Notes: generated by a model not told the origin, from the letters alone. A DNA stretch of 18,084 nt from Verrucomicrobiota bacterium (GCA_023430825.1 JAEYYL010000124.1:1-18084), one strand, 5' to 3'. Positions 6,388 through 13,829 are shown, numbered from the stretch's first letter. Numbers and translations are program-made.

Positions 6388-8448
6388 ATGATCTCTCCCG
6401 CTACTGCGTCGCTCTCGCTGTCGATTGCCAACGGACTCATCAAATTCGGCGGGCGGCTCGACCAGCTGCTCGCGGAGCAAACCGCGACGCGCAGCGGGCT
6501 GACGCTGACGCTGCCGGCGATCAATTTCTCGCCGGGACCCAACGTGGTGCTGCCGAAGTTGCAGGCGTATCTGGCGGGCACGACGGCCGACGCTCCGGGA
6601 CCGATCGGTGCGCAACGCGTGGCGCTCGCGGCGTTGTTGGTTTCTGGATACCAATATCAGCCGGCGGATCTGGCGGCGTTGCGGCAGTTTTACGCGCTGG
6701 CGTTTCCCGAGGAGGCGGTGGTGGCGGCGGTGAGCCCGGACGCCAATTTTTTGGCTTATCTGCGCGACGCGATGCCGGGGGCGCGGGCGTGTCTGCCGGA
6801 GGATGCGAACGACACCGATGCGACCAAGCAGGCGAACCTCCAGGCGGCGTTGCTGGCGTCGGCCTTCTACGTCGCGCCGGGTGCGGATGCGCGGCAACTC
6901 GGTTATCCGGTGCGGATCGGGCTGCTGGTGGTCGACGTGCTGGCGGAATTCGGGGCGAACAACACGCAGCTGTTCGTGCGCGATCCGGGGCTGCGCGCGG
7001 CGGTGCAGGCGGTGTTGACGAATTTCGCGCAGCCGAATCTGGAGAATTTCGACGCGTGGAGTCCGTTGTTGAAGCACACGCTGAGCGCTACGTTGAACGG
7101 CGTGCTCGATTCGCGGGCGTCATGGCAGGGCGACAATCCATGGCTGGGAGCGACGCTCAGCGCGCTCGCGGACGCGCGGGCGGCAGCGGGTGCGAATGGT
7201 GATGATTACCTGCTCGGGTTGTTGCAGGGGCAGGGTTATCCGCTGCTGATCAGCAAGGGGCTGTCGCAGGCGGCGGGCGTGCTGAGTGCGGCGGACGCGC
7301 CGGCGTTTCAGCAGATCGTGGCGGATATGTTGAACGCCGCGGCGCCGCTGGTGCAGGGGAGTCCGAGCTTCGCGTCGTTTTTCAATGCGCACTGGCCGGA
7401 CCTCGTGCACGCGGGGCTGGTGTCGGTGCAGCAGCACGGGCCGGCGTTGGTGCAGGGTCAATCGCCGGTGCTGCGCGACGTGTTGCTGGCGACGATGAAC
7501 GTGCTCGCCAACACGCCGGCGGCGAACCTGTTGGACGGCGACACGGTGTTCGGCATCGCGAACGCGGCGATCGGCGCGGTGGCGGAGCATCCTGAAATCT
7601 GGAACGGCGGCGGCAACAATCCGTGGCTCGGGCAGCTCGTGTCGTCGGTGTTGAGCACGGTCAGCAACCAGGGCGTGCAGACGACGTTCACGGCCGGCGG
7701 GCTGACGGCGATCATGAAGAGCGCGATGACGACGGTCGCGGCGCATCCGGAGTGGATTGTGAAGGACCCGGGTTTGTTGCAGGCGGTGGTGGGCGGGACG
7801 CTGACGCAGTTGAGCGGGTTGAACACGCTGACGGCGACGACGATCGCGAACGCGGCGGTGAGCGGGGCGTTGAGCGCGATCGCGGCGCGGCCGGATTTGA
7901 TCGGCGGCAGTTATCCGCAGGTGGTGGCGAGTTTCGCCGGGCTGCTCGGCCAGCAGGTGACGGCGGGTTCGCTGACGAATCTGCAGGCGAAGGAAATCGC
8001 GGAAGCGGCGGCCGGCGCGGTGCTGATGAATCCGCAGTTGTTCGCGAGTGCGACGACGGGGCTGGCGGGTGTGATCACGGAGGCGGTTATAGCGGCGGCG
8101 AGTGCGGATCAGGCGAAGCTCGTGGCGGGCACGACGCTGGTGGCGCTCGTGCAGCAGGTGTTTGCGACGATGGCGCGCAATGGTGCGGCGGTGGCGGCGC
8201 CGGATGCGATCGGACAGTTGCAGGCGAAGCTCACGCAGGTGCTCGGGGCGGGGTTGACGGCGGCGGAGACGCAGTTGGGCAACGGATTGGATTTACCCGC
8301 GCTGCCGACGGCGCTCGCGTCGCTGGTGGGAGCGTGGGCGAAGGGGCGGGTGACGACGATCGATCCGGGCGATCCGGCGTTCGAAGCGTTGTTCGCGCAG
8401 ATCGCGGCGAAGGCGGCGGGAGCGCCGGGAGCGCCGTTGGCGGCGTGA
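6388..8448 (+). CDS. Large alpha-helical repeat protein of unknown function
   Basis: This predicted protein of 686 residues is very rich in Ala, Leu, Gly and Val; I do not recognise a family. It has no signal peptide, lipobox or clear membrane segment, so a cytoplasmic location is likely. Residues about 226-581 hold repeats of about 46-52 residues, each with two helices. The best copies begin at 386 (TVFGIANAAIGAVAEHPEIW), 438 (GLTAIMKSAMTTVAAHPEWI), 485 (TIANAAVSGALSAIAARPDL) and 534 (AKEIAEAAAGAVLMNPQLF). Helix one ends in H/R/N-P-E/D/Q-hydrophobic. The linker is sometimes NPWLG (two copies) or DPGL (two copies). This suggests an alpha-solenoid scaffold. Codon bias equals that of the neighbours and the frame is intact for 2 kb, so it is a real gene. 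It lies 111 bases after the kinase, with no Shine-Dalgarno sequence. A lipoprotein gene follows after two hairpin repeats. Confidence 0.8.
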   Translation: MISPATASLSLSIANGLIKFGGRLDQLLAEQTATRSGLTLTLPAINFSPGPNVVLPKLQAYLAGTTADAPGPIGAQRVALAALLVSGYQYQPADLAALRQFYALAFPEEAVVAAVSPDANFLAYLRDAMPGARACLPEDANDTDATKQANLQAALLASAFYVAPGADARQLGYPVRIGLLVVDVLAEFGANNTQLFVRDPGLRAAVQAVLTNFAQPNLENFDAWSPLLKHTLSATLNGVLDSRASWQGDNPWLGATLSALADARAAAGANGDDYLLGLLQGQGYPLLISKGLSQAAGVLSAADAPAFQQIVADMLNAAAPLVQGSPSFASFFNAHWPDLVHAGLVSVQQHGPALVQGQSPVLRDVLLATMNVLANTPAANLLDGDTVFGIANAAIGAVAEHPEIWNGGGNNPWLGQLVSSVLSTVSNQGVQTTFTAGGLTAIMKSAMTTVAAHPEWIVKDPGLLQAVVGGTLTQLSGLNTLTATTIANAAVSGALSAIAARPDLIGGSYPQVVASFAGLLGQQVTAGSLTNLQAKEIAEAAAGAVLMNPQLFASATTGLAGVITEAVIAAASADQAKLVAGTTLVALVQQVFATMARNGAAVAAPDAIGQLQAKLTQVLGAGLTAAETQLGNGLDLPALPTALASLVGAWAKGRVTTIDPGDPAFEALFAQIAAKAAGAPGAPLAA

Positions 8449-8453
8449 TGTTG

Positions 8454-8537
8454 AACCACGGATGGACACCGATGGACACGGATAACCGATCGAGCTGGCG
8501 GATTAGCATCCGTGTGCATCGGTGTTCATCCGTGGTT
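8454..8537. repeat. Long hairpin repeat, ACCACGGATGG family, copy 1
   Basis: The arms 8454-8483 and 8508-8537 are reverse complements at 28 of 30 positions, with a 24-base spacer. The arm itself is built from repeated GGATGGACACC/GATGGACACG units. It begins six bases after the stop of the helical-repeat gene. I know this type as an abundant intergenic repeat in Verrucomicrobia (from memory). There is no T-run after it. Confidence 0.88.
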
Positions 8538-8556
8538 GGAGGGATCGGAATTTTTG

Positions 8557-8631
8557 AACCACGAATGGACACGAAGGCACACGAATCAGAAGGGCTGAAT
8601 TATTCGTGTGCCTTCATGTCCATTCGTGGTT
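8557..8631. repeat. Long hairpin repeat, ACCACGAATGG family, copy 2
   Basis: The arms 8557-8586 and 8602-8631 are reverse complements at 29 of 30 positions, with a 15-base loop. It is related to copy 1 (AACCACGRATGGACAC start) but consistently has GAA where copy 1 has GGA, so it is a sister subfamily placed 19 bases downstream in the same orientation. It lies between the helical-repeat gene and the lipoprotein gene. Confidence 0.9.
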
Positions 8632-8673
8632 GAGCGGTTTGGAATCGGCATCACAGCAGCACGAAATTTTTCC

Positions 8674-9540
8674 ATGAAAACGACATTGTTGAACTGGCGG
8701 CGGGCGTGGCGGGTGGGGGTGGGGGTGGCGGCGCTCGCTTTGGCGAGTTGTGTGACGGACGATCAGGTGAAGCAGATCGTGACGGACGCCAACCTGGCGT
8801 CGTTGTCGGCGCAGTTGGATCTCGGCGGGGTGAATCCGGGCGGGCCCGGGACGGCGGGCAACTGGCAGGACGCGTCGAAGAAGATCGAGGCGGTGATCGC
8901 GGCGAATCCGGACCAGGTGTCGATGAACGCGGCGCTGCGCGTGCGGCAGGCGGTGATGCTGCTGCAGAACGGACAATACAATCTCGCGACCGCGGCGTTC
9001 GGCGAGGCGTCGCTGGAGAATTTGCACACGGCCCGCGATCGGGCGTTCAAGCAACTCGCGACGGAGCTGGTGTGGTGGTATCGGATCGCGGGCAACAGCG
9101 AGTCGATCGATTTCGCGACGGCGAGCGCGGCGCAGACGAAGATCGACGGCGTGGTGAAGACGCTGGCGGCGGACCCGCAGCAGGCGAAATTGAACGAAGG
9201 CATCCGGGATTTGCTGGTGGCGATGCGCGCGTTCATCGGTGTGAAGATGGCGACGGATGTTTACGGCGTGGAGCAGGCGCGGACGTATTTACAGGATGCG
9301 ATTGATAGGTTTGCCGAGAGCCTGCCGGCGGGAGAGACGGCGGCGTGGACGACGCAGGAAACGGCGCCGAATATCTGGCCGCCGGCGGGGATGTCGGTGG
9401 ACGTCGCGGTATCGGGAACGAACCGGCGGCATTTTACGGCGCTGTCGTTGATCGACGCGGCGAAGAAGGCGATGGCGGCGAATGCGATCACGGGCGTGCG
9501 GGTGAGCGACGCGTATTTTCAGGCGCGGATCGGGCGGTGA
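8674..9540 (+). CDS. Lipoprotein of unknown function, possibly TPR-like
   Basis: This predicted lipoprotein of 288 residues starts at ATG 8674 (MKTTLLNWRRAWRV). A hydrophobic stretch leads to LALASC with the lipid-acceptor Cys at 26, a standard lipobox; the mature protein begins CVTDDQ, and without Asp at +2 outer-membrane sorting is expected if E. coli rules apply. The mature part is helical. NWQDASKKIEAVIAANPDQ and RVRQAVMLLQNGQYNLATAAF resemble tetratricopeptide helices, followed by LATELVWWYRIAG and MRAFIGVKMATDVYGVEQAR. I recognise no named family. The frame is open upstream to 8608, but that part lies in the hairpin repeat. It sits 225 bases after the helical-repeat gene in the same direction. 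No Shine-Dalgarno sequence is clear. Confidence 0.78.
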   Translation: MKTTLLNWRRAWRVGVGVAALALASCVTDDQVKQIVTDANLASLSAQLDLGGVNPGGPGTAGNWQDASKKIEAVIAANPDQVSMNAALRVRQAVMLLQNGQYNLATAAFGEASLENLHTARDRAFKQLATELVWWYRIAGNSESIDFATASAAQTKIDGVVKTLAADPQQAKLNEGIRDLLVAMRAFIGVKMATDVYGVEQARTYLQDAIDRFAESLPAGETAAWTTQETAPNIWPPAGMSVDVAVSGTNRRHFTALSLIDAAKKAMAANAITGVRVSDAYFQARIGR

Positions 9541-9548
9541 GGCGATCC

Positions 9549-9611
9549 CGCTGCTCACGCAGCGAGCCACGTCGAAATCACGCGCGAGCAGGCTCCCACC
9601 TCAGGCGATGG
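9549..9611. repeat. Degenerate intergenic repeat (GCAGCG hairpin plus REP-like remnant)
   Basis: A perfect hairpin CGCTGC-TCAC-GCAGCG (9549-9564) is followed by AGCCACGTCGA as in the 3953-4004 element. Then come GAGCAGGCTCCCACC (9586-9600), close to the right arm of the REP pair (AAGCAGGCTCCTACC), and CAGGCGATGG (9602-9611), identical to the end of the left arm. This looks like a decayed composite of two repeat families between the lipoprotein gene and the next small gene. Confidence 0.5.
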
Positions 9612-9667
9612 CTTTTGGGACTGTTGGCTCGCCTCGCGCGCGGGGGTGTGCGAACTCTGCGAGCGAC

Positions 9668-9925
9668 ATGAGCGAGACCGATTCGAATCCGTTGCAGCAA
9701 ACCGTGCGCTGGTTGAGCGCGCACACCCTGTTTCCGCTGAGCCGGCTCGACCGCCGCGCGGAGACGCTGCTGTGCGTGGGCGCGCTGGCGGCGGCGCAGG
9801 AGGCGGCGGAGAATGCGCGGTTTCTGATCCAGCGGCGCGACGGGGCGAAGGACGCGGCGTTGCGGGCGCACAACGCGCGGCGCTCGCTGGTTCACTTCAA
9901 GTGCGATAACAGCGCGAAAGTGTAG
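9668..9925 (+). CDS. Small hypothetical protein (85 residues)
   Basis: The frame from ATG 9668 gives MSETDSNPLQQTVRWLSAHT, then LFPLSRLDRRAETLLCVGAL and an Ala/Glu/Arg-rich helix AAAQEAAENARFLIQRR. The codons show the strong third-position G/C bias of the neighbours, with plausible amphipathic helices and no signal peptide or membrane segment. I do not recognise a family. The same frame is open from ATG 9608, but that segment overlaps the decayed repeat, so the later start is preferred. A competing minus-strand frame (9601-9873) is rich in Ser/Arg/Ala/Cys as shadow frames are here. The gene ends 75 bases before the DUF4097-type gene and may share its transcript. Confidence 0.6.
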   Translation: MSETDSNPLQQTVRWLSAHTLFPLSRLDRRAETLLCVGALAAAQEAAENARFLIQRRDGAKDAALRAHNARRSLVHFKCDNSAKV

Positions 9926-10000
9926 CGCGGCGCTCGGAGGTTCCTGAGGAGGTGGGCTGTAACTTTCGCGGAGGCGGCGGGTTCTTTTCGCACTGCACTT

Positions 10001-10927
10001 ATGAAAACCCAACCCCTGTTTCTCGCCGCCGGCTTGCTGGCTTTGTTCACCGTTTCGGCTCAGGCCCGAATCGATCGCGTGGTCGAAAAGACGTTCAACG
10101 TGAAACCGGGCGGTGTGCTCGCCGTGGAGACGCAAGGCGGCAGCATTCGCGTCGACACGGCGGAGACCTCGCAAGTGACCGTGGTGGCCAAGCAGCGGAT
10201 CAAGGCGAGTTCCGAGCGCGAGGCGGACGAATTGCTGGAGAGGCTTTCGCTCACGATCGAAGAGGTGTCGAACGGCGTGTCGGCCAAAGCCAAATACGGG
10301 CGGATGGGCTGGGGCTCAAATCCGGTGCAGGTGGATTTCGTGGTGACGGTGCCGGTGCGTTACGACGTCGCGCTGCAAACCTCGGGCGGCGATGTAAAGG
10401 TCGGTGATCTCGACGGCGAAGTGCGGGCCCGAACCTCGGGCGGAAATGTCTCGATCGGCAAGGTGACGAAGCGCGTGCACGCCAACACCTCGGGCGGGAA
10501 CATCAGCCTGGTCGAAGGCCAGGGCGACGTGCGGTTGAACACCTCGGGCGGCAACATCCAGGTAGAACGGGTCGTCGGTGTCACGGAATTGGATACATCG
10601 GGCGGCGACATCACGATCGAGTCGATGGAAGGCTCCGTCGATGCGGACACGAGCGGCGGTAACGTGACGGCGGGGATCCGCGGGGCGTTGACGGGCGATT
10701 GTTCGCTGAGCACGTCGGGCGGCCGCGTGCGGGCGACGGTGGATCGCGACGTCGGCTTCAATCTCGATGCGTCGACCAGCGGCGGCCGCGTGAGTGCGGA
10801 CGGACTGACCATCACGATCGACAAAGGTGGGGCGGGTCGCAGCAAGCTGTCGGGTCGCGTGAATGGCGGCGGGCCGACGCTGCGGATGCGTTCGAGCGGC
10901 GGTGACGTCGTGATCGAGACGCGTTGA
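10001..10927 (+). CDS. Exported DUF4097-type beta-solenoid protein with 18-residue TSGG repeats
   Basis: This 308-residue protein has a signal peptide (MKTQPLFLAAGLLALFTVSAQA, cleavage after 22). Residues 23-125 contain a first beta region ending in NPVQVDFVVTVPVRYDVALQ, typical of DUF4097/COG3595 proteins. From residue 127 the sequence repeats with TSGG at 127, 145, 163, 181, 199 and 217, exactly 18 residues apart. Two longer turns start at 217 and 238 (21 residues each), then TSGG at 259 and a closing SSGGDVVIE. Each turn is TSGG(N/D)(V/I) plus alternating hydrophobic residues, as in a right-handed beta-solenoid. These proteins are called putative adhesins, but their function is not established. 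No lipobox or C-terminal anchor is seen, so it is probably periplasmic or secreted. The start is ATG 10001, without a Shine-Dalgarno sequence. Confidence 0.88.
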   Translation: MKTQPLFLAAGLLALFTVSAQARIDRVVEKTFNVKPGGVLAVETQGGSIRVDTAETSQVTVVAKQRIKASSEREADELLERLSLTIEEVSNGVSAKAKYGRMGWGSNPVQVDFVVTVPVRYDVALQTSGGDVKVGDLDGEVRARTSGGNVSIGKVTKRVHANTSGGNISLVEGQGDVRLNTSGGNIQVERVVGVTELDTSGGDITIESMEGSVDADTSGGNVTAGIRGALTGDCSLSTSGGRVRATVDRDVGFNLDASTSGGRVSADGLTITIDKGGAGRSKLSGRVNGGGPTLRMRSSGGDVVIETR

Positions 10928-10948
10928 GCGTCGGTGCGCGAGAGGTCT

Positions 10949-10980
10949 GGCCAATGCGGCGCGACGGCGTTTCATTGGCC
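10949..10980. promoter_or_regulatory. Inverted repeat immediately before the carboxypeptidase start
   Basis: GGCCAATG (10949-10956) and CATTGGCC (10973-10980) are exact reverse complements with 16 bases between, ending two bases before ATG 10983. As RNA the stem would cover the ribosome-loading region; as DNA it could be an operator, or it may help end the upstream transcript. There is no T-run. Confidence 0.45.
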
Positions 10981-10982
10981 GG

Positions 10983-12479
10983 ATGAGAGTCGATGACGCG
11001 TATGCGGAACTGGTCGGGCGGCTGAAACGGGTGCACGTGCTCGGCAGCGTGGGCGAACTGCTTGCATGGGACGAACAGGTGAACCTGCCGCCCGACAGCG
11101 CGGACCAGCGGGCGGAGCAGCACGCGGCGCTGGCGGAGACGACGCACGCGGCGGCGAGCGATGGGCGGATCGGCGAACTGCTCGCGGTGCTGGAGAGCGG
11201 CGCGACGTTGACGGACGAGCAATGCGCGGTGGTGCGGCAGGCGCGGAAGGATTTCGACCGGGCGACGAAGCTGCCGGCCGAATTCGTGCGCGAGAAGGCG
11301 GCGCAGGGCAGCCGTGGGTATCATGCGTGGGCCAAGGCGCGGCAGGAGTCGGATTTCGCGAGTTATGCGCCGGTGCTGGAGAAAAATCTCGAACTGGCGA
11401 AACGCGAAGCGGGCTATCTCGGTTGGGCGGGACGCGAATACGACTACATGATCGACAAGCACGATCCCGGGATGTCGGCGGAGGCGATCGCGGAGTTGTT
11501 CGCGGAACTCGAGCGGGAGCTGGTGCCGCTGGTGCGGGCGATCGCGGCGTCGAAGGTCGCGCCGCGGAAAGGGTTGTTGCGCGGGTTTCCGGCGGAGGCG
11601 CAGAAAACGTTTCTGCGCGAGGTGACAGAGCGGATCGGCTTCGATTTCCGGCGCGGGCGGATCGATGTGTCGCTGCATCCGTTTTGCTCCGGCACGGGCG
11701 CGGACGTGCGGATGACGACGCGGTTCAACGACGACGAGCCGCTCGATTCGCTGTTCAGCGCGATTCACGAGACGGGTCACGGGCTGTATGAGCAAGGGCT
11801 GCCGCGGGCGCATCACGGGACGGCGCTCGGGATGAACGCGGGCATGGGCGCGCATGAGTCGCAGAGCCGCTTGTGGGAAAACCAGGTGGCGCGCTGCCGG
11901 GGGTTCTGGCGGTTTTTCGAGCCGCGGTTTCGGGCGCTGTTTCCGGCGCAGACGGCGGGGGTGACGACGGACGAACTGTATCTCGCGATCAACGCGGTGG
12001 AGCCGACGCTGATCCGGGTGGATGCGGACGAGGTGACTTACAATCTGCACATCGTGCTGCGTTTCGGGCTGGAGCGACGGCTGTTCTCGGGCGAGCTGGC
12101 GGTGCGGGATTTACCGGCGGCGTGGCGGGAGGCGTCGAAGGCGTTGATCGGGCTCGAGCCGGCGAACGATCGCGAAGGCGTGTTACAGGACGTGCACTGG
12201 AGCGACGGCGCGTTCGGCTATTTCCCGAGTTACTGCCTCGGCAACATGATGGCGGCGCAATTGTGGGAGCGCGTGCGGGTGCTGCGGCCGGGGATCGAGG
12301 AGGAGTTTGCGCGCGGGGAGTTCGCGTGGCTGCTCGGGTGGCTACAGGAAAACGTGCACGCGCATGGACGGCGTCATGAGTTGCCGGAGTTGGTGCGGCG
12401 GGCGACGGGCGAGGCGCTGTCGCCGCGTGCGCTGGTGCGGTATTTGCGGGAGCGATACGGGACGTTGTATCGGGCGTGA
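10983..12479 (+). CDS. Family M32 metallocarboxypeptidase (carboxypeptidase Taq type)
   Basis: This zinc-type carboxypeptidase of 498 residues, the usual M32 length, removes C-terminal amino acids from peptides. All family motifs are present: D-x-R-x-T at 241-245 (DVRMT), HEXXH at 262-266 (HETGH) with metal ligands His262 and His266 and catalytic Glu263, the third ligand Glu292 in HESQSRLWENQV, IRVDAD at 344-349, and GVLQDVHW at 399-406. The N-terminus (YAELVGRLKRVHVLGSVGEL followed by LAWDEQ) matches family members. No signal peptide is present, so it is cytosolic, and intracellular peptide recycling is the likely role. ATG 10983 lies two bases after a GGCCAATG/CATTGGCC dyad, and no Shine-Dalgarno sequence is seen. 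It converges with the kinase-like gene on the other strand, with a hairpin between. Confidence 0.95.
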   Translation: MRVDDAYAELVGRLKRVHVLGSVGELLAWDEQVNLPPDSADQRAEQHAALAETTHAAASDGRIGELLAVLESGATLTDEQCAVVRQARKDFDRATKLPAEFVREKAAQGSRGYHAWAKARQESDFASYAPVLEKNLELAKREAGYLGWAGREYDYMIDKHDPGMSAEAIAELFAELERELVPLVRAIAASKVAPRKGLLRGFPAEAQKTFLREVTERIGFDFRRGRIDVSLHPFCSGTGADVRMTTRFNDDEPLDSLFSAIHETGHGLYEQGLPRAHHGTALGMNAGMGAHESQSRLWENQVARCRGFWRFFEPRFRALFPAQTAGVTTDELYLAINAVEPTLIRVDADEVTYNLHIVLRFGLERRLFSGELAVRDLPAAWREASKALIGLEPANDREGVLQDVHWSDGAFGYFPSYCLGNMMAAQLWERVRVLRPGIEEEFARGEFAWLLGWLQENVHAHGRRHELPELVRRATGEALSPRALVRYLRERYGTLYRA

Positions 12480-12517
12480 GGATCGACGCCGGGGAGTCTG
12501 CGTTATCTTTGATGCGA

Positions 12518-12553
12518 GCCGATTCCCCTGCTGTAAGCTGGGGACGAATCGGC
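12518..12553. terminator. Possible bidirectional terminator between convergent genes
   Basis: GCCGATT-CCCC ... GGGG-ACG-AATCGGC forms a 7-bp plus 4-bp stem with a three-base bulge and an 11-base loop, in the 114-base gap between two converging genes. No T-run follows on either strand, so a role in termination is inferred mainly from position. Confidence 0.4.
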
Positions 12554-12593
12554 CGCGCGGAGCTTGGCCCTCCACAAGGTCCTTGCCGGGTTT

Positions 12594-13829
12594 TTAGCCG
12601 CGGCGGATTTCCGAGCCTTGGAAGCGGATCTGGATACGGAAGACTTTTTTGACGCGGCAGGTGATCTGGCCGGTTTGGAGATCGAAGCGGTCGGGGATCT
12701 CGATGCGGTGGATGTCGACGACGGCGTGATAGCCGCGCTCGGAGAAGACATCGATCAGCATCGCGAGCGCGGTGGGGTCGTCGAGCAGCGGTTCCTCGGC
12801 GTTGATCAGCGCGACGCCGGAGATCGAGTGCCGGAGGACGATCGGCATGATCTTGCGGATGACGAACGTGACGACCTGCGCGAACAACTCGGGCTGGCCG
12901 AACTCGTAGCTGTCGAGGCGCTTCACGAGTTCCTGGCGGGAATGAATGATGATCTCGCTGGCGACGGGCACGCCGCGAAGCCGGTCGACGGTGCGGGGAT
13001 CGAGCTCGAGCGTGCTCTGGTATTCGAGTTCCTTGAGGATGTTCTGCTCGACCTCGTCGACGGGGCCCTGCGCGTTGATGAAGTGATAGTGGAAAATCTC
13101 CTTCAGCGACTGAAGGGCGTCCCAGGTTTGCTCCTTGAACACGCGATAGCGCCGTTGAGCGAGCGCCTCGTCGTGGTCGGTGGCGCGGTCCTCCCAAAGT
13201 TCGCCGACGCCGGTGCGGCGGACCTCCTCGTTGTGGCGGAGGGTTTCGCGGCCGCGTTTCAGCTGGCGGGCGATCGATTCACGCTCGTCGACGAAGAGCA
13301 CCATGATGTGGATCGTCGGCTGGCGGAAATGGATGTTGAGCGGTGTATTGAAAAACTCGTGACGCAGCGCGTGCATCTTGTTCACGAGAAGTTTCAAGCA
13401 CTCGACCTGCACGTTGGTGCGAGGGAATCCGTCGAGGATGACGCCGTCGCGGTAGATCGGGTTCATCAGCTCGCGGAGCAGCAGGCTGACGACCTCGCGG
13501 TCGCCGACCATGTTGCCGGCGTCCTTCAATCGGCGGGCCTCGGGCGAATCGAGCAGCGCGCTGATGACGACGGGCGGGCAGGTGAGGCCGCGGGTTTTCG
13601 CGATGAAGGCGGTGTTCGTGCCCTTGCCGGCGCCGGGCGCGCCGCCGAGCAGGATGATCTCCTTGGGAAAGCGGAGGTTTTCACGGCCGAAGTCGGCTTC
13701 CAGATTTTGCCAGACGGAACCGAAGATGAGCTGGGCGTCCTTGATCTCGAGGTCGGTGAGTTTGCCGGCGACGGGAGCGATCGGCGTGGACGAGGGGGGA
13801 CGCGCTTCGGCGGGGAGGGAGGTAGGCAT
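12594..13829 (-). CDS. Nucleoside-monophosphate-kinase-like protein with long C-terminal extension
   Basis: This 411-residue protein starts at ATG 13829 (MPTSLPAEARPP). The P-loop is GGAPGAGKGT at 62-71 with Lys69, preceded by the strand FPKEIILL. The NMP region follows (DAGNMVGDREVVSLLLRELM, residues 103-122) and then DGFPRT at 133-138, both typical of adenylate kinases. Next come VLFVDERESIARQLKRGRE and an Arg-rich lid-like region. Ordinary adenylate kinases have about 215 residues; here some 150 more follow, with no motif I can name (LDSYEFGQPELFAQVVTFVI; VALINAEEPLLDDPTALAML). Phosphoryl transfer between nucleotides is expected for the N-terminal half, but the substrate is unknown, and this is probably not the housekeeping adk. 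The frame extends upstream to 14012 on the minus strand, but that part is Pro/Arg-rich and lacks coding character. It is divergent from the NtrC-type regulator gene. Confidence 0.88.
   Translation of the reverse strand: MPTSLPAEARPPSSTPIAPVAGKLTDLEIKDAQLIFGSVWQNLEADFGRENLRFPKEIILLGGAPGAGKGTNTAFIAKTRGLTCPPVVISALLDSPEARRLKDAGNMVGDREVVSLLLRELMNPIYRDGVILDGFPRTNVQVECLKLLVNKMHALRHEFFNTPLNIHFRQPTIHIMVLFVDERESIARQLKRGRETLRHNEEVRRTGVGELWEDRATDHDEALAQRRYRVFKEQTWDALQSLKEIFHYHFINAQGPVDEVEQNILKELEYQSTLELDPRTVDRLRGVPVASEIIIHSRQELVKRLDSYEFGQPELFAQVVTFVIRKIMPIVLRHSISGVALINAEEPLLDDPTALAMLIDVFSERGYHAVVDIHRIEIPDRFDLQTGQITCRVKKVFRIQIRFQGSEIRRG

Noticed and set aside
5238..6581. Long minus-strand frame opposite the first sensor kinase
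   Set aside because: It is Ser/Ala/Arg/Pro-rich with no recognisable domain and is the complement of a well-supported kinase gene.
8454..8631. Possible CRISPR-like repeat array
   Set aside because: The repeats are arms of two hairpins in inverted orientation, not direct repeats with regular unique spacers, and no cas genes are present.
9601..9873. 90-codon minus-strand frame opposite the small 85-residue gene
   Set aside because: Its composition (Ser, Arg, Ala, Cys) is that of shadow frames in this genome, and the plus-strand frame has better codon bias and context.
9914..9969. GCGAAAGT / ACTTTCGC inverted repeat around the end of the small gene
   Set aside because: It has only 8 bases with a 40-base loop and no T-run; it could be chance.
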